NCBI GenBank assembly: GCA_964017065.1
Contig: OZ024790.1
Span: forward strand, 592,218 to 656,217
Source: Haliclona indistincta
Lineage: Eukaryota > Porifera > Demospongiae > Haplosclerida > Chalinidae
Length of the DNA stretch: 64,000 nucleotides
Direction of reading: 5' to 3'
Shown here: positions 1-14,200 of the stretch, piece after piece
Numbering within the stretch: the first letter of the stretch is position 1
Layout: every line of letters begins with the position of its first letter
The notes under the pieces: model-generated
What the model saw: the letters and a program-made list of their open reading frames with translations, nothing else
Told to the model about the DNA's origin: nothing
Databases searched by the model: none
Program-made: the position numbers and the translations under genes

Positions 1-3351
<3,351 letters not shown>

Positions 3352-5225
3352 GACGTATTTTTAATTCCCAGTGTTTGTGTGTTATACTATGTTGTAAGAA
3401 TATCACTTTTATCTATAAGATGAACCATGTTTATCACAGACAACTTCATGTAAAAACACTAAAATGCATCTAACATGTTGATCGTATTCTCATGTTACTG
3501 ACTTAGCAGAAATTCACTTTTAACATTAACACCAATATCATGCTTGTAATGTTTGTGATCAGTTACCTCCTCTAACTTATGGTCGGATAGTCCAAGAAGC
3601 TGTCTAGTTACCCCAGAGGGCTGAAAATCAAATTCAGGTACGAAACTTAGCCTCTTCGTGCGATGAGCTTGGGTATTTGATATGAGTCTACATAAAACAA
3701 GTTGTTTTGCACACACTGTCAAGTTGCTATAGTATGGATACACCACCAGTCATTTTACTTTGTTTTGTTAACAGGAAAAGTGACGATTGATCTCCACATC
3801 ATGTGACTGGTATTTGCAGAGATCATTGTTACAACCATATTATTTGAGTTCACTGGTATTCCATACTGGCTAATTGAATAAGAATGCCTATCAGGAAATT
3901 CCTTGTACCTGTACCTGCAGACTAGCTGTCTGTGCATGCATTCCACTATACTGCATATAGTGTGCATTACAGCAACTTGCTTCAATAGTGTAGCTCAGCA
4001 AGTTATTGTGTTATGGTTGTGTCACTAGAGCAACCAATTGTTTTAAAGAGAAGTAGATGATGTGTTTGAAATGTTCATAGCATGTGTCTATGAATACAAT
4101 AACGGTAGTTGATCATAATGAGTGGTTTGATTGACACAGTGACTGAGCCAGTAGTCAAGGTACACGTGTGTGTGTGTGTGTGGTTGATGTGATTCAATAC
4201 TGCATGACCGTACAGCAACTGCAGTCATACAGCGGTTTTATTACTTCTAGCAAGGGTAAGGTGTACCGTGCAGCAACTGCAGTAGTCATTATCTGTTTAT
4301 GGTGTTGCCAGCACTTTTAGCTTCTGGTAAGCTGCTTACCATCTACTCAACTCTTCAATATTATGAATTCAGTATACCATCGCATAATACAAATAATATT
4401 ATATTCTACTAGGTGAAGTTCCACTGTAATTCCTAGTAGCCAAGTGGGATGATCACAACATGTAACAAGATCTGTGTAGCTTGTATTGATGACCATCAGT
4501 ACTAGCAGTACTGTATCATCTATATTGGCTCTGGGTCACGTTCCACCTGGCAAGCATTCCTGCACATTTCTTGAGTATTCGAGCCAATAATTGCTTGGTT
4601 TCATTGCTTTGTAAACCAACTACTCTACAGCCTCTGTTTGCTCAATACAGCATTCCTACTATACTTCATTGGTTGCTGTTGCAGTGAGTCAAATTATTCA
4701 CCATAGCAACGATGGAATGCTTGGAACATTCAAGTGTGCTTGTATCAACTTGACTTTACACTCCACACAACCTAGCTAAGTTAAAATAAATCCTGGTCTT
4801 ATGAAATAATTATTCAGCTAAGTGACCCTGTGAAGAAACCTATTAACTATACTACCTCATGCAGTGGGATCATGTCTGTGTATGTTTTCTATAGAATAAG
4901 TCGACTTTTGGTTATCATAATTATACCATCATCAGACCGACCACAAATTATTGTTTCATCACTCCGTTTTATACTACTGAGAATTTCAAGAAGTAATGAC
5001 ACTCAGTACATGTACTTCTAAAGAACATAATAATTATTATTATACAAGGTGTTGACTCACGGGCAATACGTCACCACTTCTCATACTTAATTAACGTTCT
5101 TAGTGTAAATTCCAGTGTCCCCACCTTGCCAGCGAGAGACACTGCTTGCTAGCTTAGGACAGGTTCTGTGCGTTGCTCGATCGAAAATAAAGAAAGTTAG
5201 GACAAGATCGCTGATCTCAACTGAA
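3352..5225 (+). other. Intergenic region between USP9X-like gene and RPTP copy A; member of the segmental duplication
   Basis: No gene is recognisable. The stretch is alignable by eye to 30180-32110 upstream of copy B, with many small indels, and its last part (about 4589-5040) to 47185-47690 upstream of copy C. It therefore marks the duplicated unit. It presumably holds the USP9X-like 3' UTR and the copy A promoter. Confidence 0.85.
5067..5074 (+). promoter_or_regulatory. Conserved TACGTCAC motif upstream of RPTP copy A
   Basis: TACGTCAC lies about 160 bp before the ATG and is followed by a conserved TTAATTAAC. The same block precedes copies B and C although most flanking sequence has diverged. 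It resembles a CRE/ATF half site. Function is inferred from conservation only; no TATA box is obvious. Confidence 0.35.
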
Positions 5226-8200
5226 ATGCACTGCGTTGCGCAGCACGTGTTGCTGGCGGCAATGTTCGCCGCTGGTTGCATACTGCTAACAACTGGTAGG
5301 TGATCATTAAGTTACATTATGTTGCTGATTCTTTTGTATTAGATTCACAGACGGTCAACATCGGTAACCCCTAACCCTGTTGTGGGAACACACGGCGAGA
5401 ACCTCACACTGACGTGCAACACACCGCACGGTGACAGCAACACTACGTACGTGTGGATGCGCAACGCATCGGTGGAACTCTGTTCGACTAACTGTTCTGC
5501 TAATCCGACAGATGCCAGCGGTAAGTACATGTCAATGAATTTGTTGTTGTTACTCGGTGTTCTTATCGCAGCTCTGCTCGGTGACAACGCCTTTATTCTG
5601 CGAATTTTTGAAGCCAATGGAGAAAACTTGACGCTGACTCTTGATGCAAGCGAGCACGGTGGAGCCGTCTATGACTGCGTAGCTATCATCGACGATGATG
5701 CGTTCACTAAGACAGTGACGGTGCGGGTTGCTCCAGCCATCGTGGAGCACCCGATGGATCAGCGCGTCTCGCAGGGAGATAACGTAACGTTGACGTGCCG
5801 TGCCGAGAGTTATCCGCAACCAACGTATCAATGGATGAAGTTCAACACAAGCTCAGACTCGTATGAAGAACTGGTCGGTGAGACCAGTACTAGCCTGGTG
5901 TTCACTGAGATACAGAACGACCAGTTTGGAGTGTATCGATGTGTTGCAACTAACACAATCGAAATGACAGACTATCAAGCGGTATCAAACAATGCTACTA
6001 TCACAGGTGGGTCTACAGCTGGCTGGCTAGCTATAGTCTTGTGATCAATGCTTGGTGTTTTGCACAGTGAGTCCAACTGCCTTGGCTGTTCCTATGAGCT
6101 CCACTGTCAATCATGGAGGGACTGCTACCTTTACATGCTCTGCTGAGGGAGGACCTGATAATGTATTCCGATGGCTCTATAATGGAACAGAGAGACTGTG
6201 CTCATCAAACTGTACTACAGATAACTCATCTATTGATATCAATGGTAAGGACTATAGTTATACATTGTATCATTCTTATTACTTGTATATATAGAAGTCC
6301 TCAACTCTGCAACAAATCTCCTTCAGTCCAACACATCTGTTCTAAATGTTAGTAATATCAATGCTACTCAGAATGGAGGAGTGTATGAGTGTGTGGTAAT
6401 CAATGATGCTGGTTTCTCTGTGGCACGAAGCACATTGTATGTGAGTCCAATGATTGTGGAGCATCCGATGGATCAAGCAACGTCGGTCGGAATGACAGTC
6501 ACATTTAGGTGTCGTGCTGAGAGCTTCCCCTACCCACAATACCAATGGCAGAAATACAACACTGCCAATGAAATGTATGAAGACATTACAGGAGCTGATC
6601 AGCCTGACTATGAGATCGGACCTGTGATGTACTCTGATTATGGGTATTATCGATGTAAAGTCACTGCTCCTGTTATTAATGAGACTGTGTACTCCAACAA
6701 TGCTACTCTGACCGGTGAGTAGCTACATAACTTATGAGTATGTCATTCATTCATTGATTCTGTACAGTGTCCCCTGAAGGTAGTGTAACGGTGGGTCCAC
6801 CTAGTGTCACTGTTAATACTGGAGACTCAGCAAGCTTTACTTGCTCAGCACAAGGTGGACCTGGGAATGCAATATTCTGGATTAGGAGCAGTGAAGTACC
6901 TGCTACAAGAAACTTTACAAGTAAACACAATAAATTACTGCATTATTCAATAATCATTATTGATATTATTACAGCATTATCATCAGTAAGCATTACCATG
7001 GAGGCTGTGCTGAACATAACATCAGTCAATGCTACTGAAGATGGAGGCCGCTATGAGTGTGTGGTCATCAATGCAGCCGGAAGTAGTGACCAAACAGTTA
7101 CTTTGAATGTACGACCCAACTTTATAGAGCATCCCATGGACATGGAGCCTAGTACTGGAGATAATATCACACTGAGCTGTAGAGCAGAGAGCTTCCCCTC
7201 CCCTCAATATCGCTGGGAGATGATGAATCGTACCACTAACATGTTTGAACCAGTGACTGGAGCAACCAGTAATGTGCTTGAACTGGACTCAATAGAGTTT
7301 AGTAACTTTGGTATGTATCGATGCTGTGCTACTGCTCCAGTGATTAATGAAGAGATGTGTTCCAATAATGCAACAGTGACAGGTGAGTCAGTGTGTCAGT
7401 ATTGAGTGGTGTATACTGTGTTGTGTATCATAGTGCATCCAATGGGCGGAGTAACCGTGACTCCTGCTAGAGGATTAGTGGCCACTGGAGGAGATGTCAA
7501 CCTCACATGTGCCACTGAGGCAGGACCAATGAACATGTTTCAATGGCGTCACATGCCATCTGACACAATGCTAACAGCAGTGCTCTCCACTGATATGATG
7601 TCAGTACTAACGGTCTCTAATGCAACAGCTATGGATCAAGGAATGTATGTATGTACTGCCAGTAATGAGGCTGGTAACTACAGCCAGACTGCTGTTGTTG
7701 TAGGTAAGACTGAGCTAGATTGGTGTTAGACATGGTATCATCACCTCTTCAGTGTCTCCTAGTGGTAACTCTGCTTCAGTTCCAATGAACAACACTGTCA
7801 ATTATGGAGAGACTGCTACCTTTACATGCTCTGCTGAGGGAGGACCTGATAATGTATTCCAGTGGTTCTATAATGGAACAGAGAGATTGTGCTCAGGGAA
7901 CTGCACTACAGATAACACATCTATTGATATCAATGGTAAGGACTATAATTATAATAATTATGTGCAATCTTCAAATCCTGTTCTATAGAAGTCATCAACT
8001 CTACCTCAGATCTGTTACTGACTAACACATCTGTTCTAACTATTGATAATATCAATGCTACTCAGAATGGAGGAGTGTATGAGTGTGTGGTACTCAATGA
8101 TGCTGGTTTCTCTGTGGTACGAAGCACGTTGTATGTGAATCCAATGATTGTGGAGCATCCGATGGATCAGCTGACAATGAATGGAACTAGTATCACACTG

Positions 8201-11200
8201 ACCTGTCGTGCTGAGAGCTTCCCATATCCACGATATCAATGGCAGAAATACAACACTGTTACACAAATGTATGATGACATCACAGGAGCTAATGACCCAG
8301 ACTATACTATTGATCCAGTCATGTTTGGTCACTATGGTTACTATCGATGCAGAGCTACTGCTCCAGTTATTAATGAAATGGTTTATTCTAACAATGCTAC
8401 TGTAACTGGTGAGTGTAATGATGTCTCACATCACTGTACTGTGTTGATCTCTCTCTATCAGTGTCTCCTAGTGGATCAGTAATGGTGAGCCCAGCCAACC
8501 ATACCGTCAGTCATGAAGAACCTATGGTCACCTTCACATGCTCTCACCAAGGTGGACCAGATAATAGAATAGTGTGGCTCAAGAATGGCACATCTGTTGC
8601 TTGTGGTAACTGCAGTGAGATGCCAGCACCTGTATTCAACTTGACAGGTTAGTGCAGCTCAAGCCTGCTCAACATCTATAATGCTTGGTTGCTATCTGTA
8701 GCTATCAATATATCAGCAGTGGTCGTTGGCATGGATACAACACTCAACATATCTACAATCACAGCTACTGATGATGGAGGCAGCTACGAGTGTGTGGTCA
8801 TCAATGATGCTGGCTTCGGTGTAGCTACTGGCAACTTGTACGTACGACCCAACTTTATAGAACATCCCATGGACATGGAACCTAGTACTGGAGATAATAT
8901 CACACTGAGCTGTAGAGCAGAAAGCTTCCCCTCCCCTCAGTATCGCTGGGAGATGATGAATCGTACCACTAACATGTTTGAACCAGTGACTGGAGCAACC
9001 AGTAATGTGCTTGAACTGGACTCAATAGAGTTTAGTGACTTTGGTATGTATCGATGCTGTGCTACTGCTCCAGTGATTAATGAAGAGATGTGTTCCAATA
9101 ATGCAACAGTGACAGGTGAGTCAGTGTGTCTGTATTGAGTGGAGCATGTAACACTGTGTATATTGTATCATAGTGCATCCAATGGGCGGAGTTACAGTGA
9201 CTCCTGCTAGAGGATTAGTGGCCACTGGAGGAGATGTCAACCTCACATGTACCACTGAGGCAGGACCAATGAACATGTTTCAATGGCGTCACATGCCATC
9301 TGACACAATGCTAACAGCAGTGCTCACCACTGATATGATGTCAGTACTAACAGTCCCTAATGCAACAGCTATGGATCAAGGAATGTATGTATGTACTGCC
9401 AGTAATGAGGCTGGTAACTACAGTCAAACAGCTGTTGTTGTAGGTAAGACTGAGCTATAAGGTAGCCTTGGTATAGATGAAGAGTATGAATCTCTCTTTG
9501 TTTTGAGAGCAATGCTAACAGTATTTCTCTACAATAGTGTCACCAAGCACAATATCTGAAGTATCTCAGATCCAAATCACTGTTAATGATGGAGACTCTA
9601 TTAATGTAACTTGTTCTACCAGAGGAGGACCTGGTAATGTATTCCAGTGGTTCTATAATGGAACAGAGAGATTGTGCTCAGGAAACTGCACTACAGATAA
9701 CTCATCCATTGATATCAATGGTAATCTCATGTACTGTGTGCATGGAATCATTCCTTTGTCTTCTTTTGTTTTGTATAGAAGTCATCAACTCTACCTCAGA
9801 TCTGTTATTGACCAACACATCTGTTCTAACTATTGATAATATCAATGCTACTCAGAATGGAGGAGTGTATGAGTGTGTGGTACTCAATGATGCTGGGTTT
9901 GAAGTGGTTCAGACCACAGTGTATGTACGACCAGTGATTGTGGAGCAACCTCAGGAAATAAGAACTACTAATTCAACCAATGTGACACTGACCTGTCGTG
10001 CTGAGAGCTTCCCTTATCCACGATACCAATGGCAGAAGTACAACACTACAGCTCAATCCTATCAAGCTGTACCTGAAGAAACTGGAGTGGATCTCATGTT
10101 TACTGCTCAATACAATGACTTTGGTGACTATCGCTGCATGGTGACCACACCTACCATCAATGTCGTGATACATTCTGATAATGCTACTGTTCATGGTAAG
10201 TGGGCTTGTTCTATTTCAAGTAACATAATCATACTATCTTGTGACTGCAGTATCACCATCTGGTTCTATAATGGCTACTCCTTCTATTATCAACAACGAT
10301 GAAGGAATGCAAGCAGTCTTCACTTGCTCTGCCGAAGGTGGTCCCAGTAATAGATTCGTCTGGATGAATCAGACCAACCAGACTGCCCCACCTGTATCCA
10401 CTGAGCCAGTTTTTAACTTGACCGCTACTGCTGCAGTTGGTGGAGTCTATACCTGCACTGTGTCTAACCTGGCTGGAGATCAGATGAAATATGTTGCACT
10501 CAATGGTACAGTATATGTTCTCTAGTAGTATGCGTGCTTTATCTTGTTCCATCTCTTTAGTACGACCAGTGGTTGTTAGCAATCCCATGCCGGTCAATGT
10601 GACTCGTCTTCAAGACAATATCGTCCTCACTTGTTCAGCCACTGGGTTCCCTGTACCGAGCATCACATGGTACCACAATGACACACTTGTTGTGGCTACT
10701 ATGACTAGTCCAAGGATTGTCGGCATACCCACACGTTATGAGATCAGCAGTACTCTAACTATCACTAGTGCTAATACCAATGATACTGGAGACTACTATT
10801 GTAATATCACCAACAGTGTTGGTACATTGAGCACCTCAGTTGCTCTGGTACTAGTACAAGGTTAGTATAAGTTGGTATTGCTTGTACTATTTTATTGGCT
10901 TGCCTACCACAGATATCCCTGAGCAACCTCATAGCTTGATGGCACTTAATGTCACCTCTCGTAACCTGACGTTGACCTGGGTGGAGCCTCATGACAACAA
11001 TGCACCAATCACAGGCTACAGGGTCTACTACACTACACCTGCGTTTTTCATGGGCGGTGTTAACGTGACTGTTAATGTTTCTGGATCGATTGAACAGGCT
11101 TTCATCACTGATCTACATCCCGGAGAAGAGTATACCTTCATTGTAGATGCATTCAATGATATTGGAGTCAGTACCATCAGTGAACCATTGACGCAGAGAA

Positions 11201-14200
11201 CAGATGAAGAGCGTAAGTAACATCATCGCATGAACTTCATAATTATATCAGTCATCATTATACCTGCATGGTCTGTGTCATTTCCTGGTGACACACGTCA
11301 GACGAATGGTGAAAGGCATACCTATAGTAATTTAGTTGGGTTAATTTTCTGACAGTTTTGCATGCCTTTGCAGACTCGCACTTTGTTAATGTTTGCAATG
11401 TGTTTCACAGTGTTTCTATGACTACAGGTCCAGCCTCGCCTCCAGCCAATATAAGGGTTACTGCTGAACGAACCATGTCAGTTGTGGTTGAGTGGGATGA
11501 AGTACCGATACAGAATCGAAATGGTATCATCAGAGGCTACACAGTCGGTGGCTCGATACAGCAGTTCCGTACTGACTCTGGTCAACCTAGGATGAGGAGA
11601 TTTGCTGATCTCATGACCAATCTGAGTGCAGGAGTGAGAGAATGTCTGATGAGTTCCAACAGAAACGAATCATTCCTTGCCACACTGAATGACACACAAT
11701 TCTCTGTGACTTTTGATAATCTTGGTGAGTGATCAATACTTGGTTGCATAATAAATGGCTAATATTGCTTAGTTCCTTATGCTGAGTACCAGTTCACTGT
11801 GGATGCCTTTACTGATGTTGGTCGTGGTGACCCTGCTCCAGCACAAAACTTCAGCACTATTCTAACAAGTAAGCTGTTCCGCACTAGCTGCAGGCGAGTC
11901 TTTACTCTATCATAGATCCCGAGGTTGTTGAGGACATACAAACTAGGACTGATTCCACATCTCTCAGTGTGTCATGGATGCCTCCTGACTGCCCTAATGG
12001 TCCCATATCAAACTACACTATCGAAGGATCAATAACCCGATTCCTCATCACTAACATGACTAATGATTCAATCAGCTCTGAACTGAGGACTTGTCTGACT
12101 AGTTCAGGTCGACTGGAATTACTTCAGTCTACAGTCAATGTTGACCAACTCACTGACAGATTCAGTAATCTTGGTAAGTAGGTGATTTTAATCTGCTGAA
12201 TGATTGAGAGCCATCTGTTCAATATCACTTTCGTTAGTAAGATGGCGTCCATCATTGTTTTATATTCCACAGTGCCTTTTGCTGAGTATACATTCACCAT
12301 CACTGCTAACACAACTGGTGTTGGTCGTGGAGACACTTCCTCAGTACAGACCATCACTACGGGAGCAGCTAGTAAGTTGACTACCACACTTAATAAGTCT
12401 TTCATTCGTGATTTATTGCAGGTGCTGACCCTGTACAGAATCTCGCTGTCACCACACTCAATTCAACCAGTCTACTGCTTCGTTGGGTGGCTCCTGACTG
12501 CCCTAATGGTCCTATATCAGGATATAGAGTGTATTATCGTCAAGCTAACAGTACTCAGACACGCGCTATCAATAGCATTGGTTATATCACATTGACTGTG
12601 AACGAGACTAGCTTCACTGATAACTCTACCAGACGATTTGCTATCATCAGCTCGCTACGATCTCTCAGAAACTACACCATACATGTCCGTGCTCTGACTT
12701 ACTATAATGGAGACACTCTTCTAGGCAATGCTGATATGGAGCTCATTGAGATGCTGGACACAGATACCACTGCTGCTAGTTCACAGATACTGATTCCACC
12801 AACAGTGATCGTTGATGGACAAGAAGTGCCATCTATAAACCCAAGTGCCTACACGGTGTTCTCTGCTTTACCTACTCGAGAGGCAATTACTGCTAACACC
12901 ACTGGCAATGTGACGTGAGTACATACAAACACTTACAATAGTAAAAAGGGAACAAAATAACTATTTTTGGTACAAATAATTTTTAAATAGTTTTCAAAAC
13001 ACACGCTTGCTCAGCTATAATTATTAGTTAGCAAAAAAAATATTCATACATCACGATGTAGTTCTATCATACCGTTTTGTTATTGGTTCAATTTTGTCGG
13101 TTTGTCATAGATACAGCTTGATCAAGCTACACTGTGTGTATAGGTCAAAATCCCAAATTTTCTGTATGTACAATTGCGAATAATAATAAACTGTGATTAT
13201 GTAATCCTATTCTCTATAGGGTATATAATATAGTACAAGTCAGGCATCCATTAGACTCGGAGATAGAAGATCTTGGGACAGCACTAGATCAAGACTTACC
13301 ACCCTGCAATGAAGATGGCTCTGCAAGAATGTGCATCTCAGTCGTCTACTGTATAGATGATGTTATACCTGAGACTATAGATCATGGTGATGGAACAGAC
13401 ACTAACTGTGTTCAAGTAGTTGATAGTAGATCACGACAACGCCGTCAAGCTGGTCAGACGATTGAACACTCAGGGAGAAACATAGCATTGATCCCTCTCA
13501 CACGATACTGCCTTGCTATAAAGGCAGAGGTGTCCACTGATGTACCAGGAGTAAGTACCATCAACTATCATGCTCTATTGCACTCTCTGCCCTTAATACA
13601 GGTTTCTCTTACAAGACACGTCCCTCTAGCTTGCCCCACTGAAACCAGTAAGATAATAACTTAGTGTACTATTGGGCATATGTATAAGTACCTCTGATGA
13701 ATTTATTTATTTATTTTTGCATCAAATTTTTTTATTCAAAATAATTATTACTGGATGTAGGGTAAATGAATACAGTACCTCTGATGAATACAGTTTATTA
13801 TTTTTGTGTGAAAATAATACATTCTATGTGTTATTGTTTCTATTCAGCACGTCAGTATAGTGTTGTTGGAGTCGTCCTCGGTGTGATTCTAGCATTCCTG
13901 GTCATCCTCTGCTGTGTGATACTCCTCATTGTTCTGTGCTGTTACTTGAAACGACGAAGAAAGAGGTATATATACTCCATCGTTGCTTAGTAAAATGCAT
14001 TAATTAATCTTATAGAGAAGAGAAGTACGATGTAGTGGAGACTGAGATGGTTGCAAAAAAGCCAGTCGCAGTGAATCCAGCTTCAGCAGCAGTGGTAGAA
14101 AATGGTCATGAAGGCAACAGCAACTTATACGAAACAGGTTAGTGTCCTGGAGCCTCATTAGACTGGGTGATTGAGTGTTTGCTTGTTCCAGTCCCTAATG

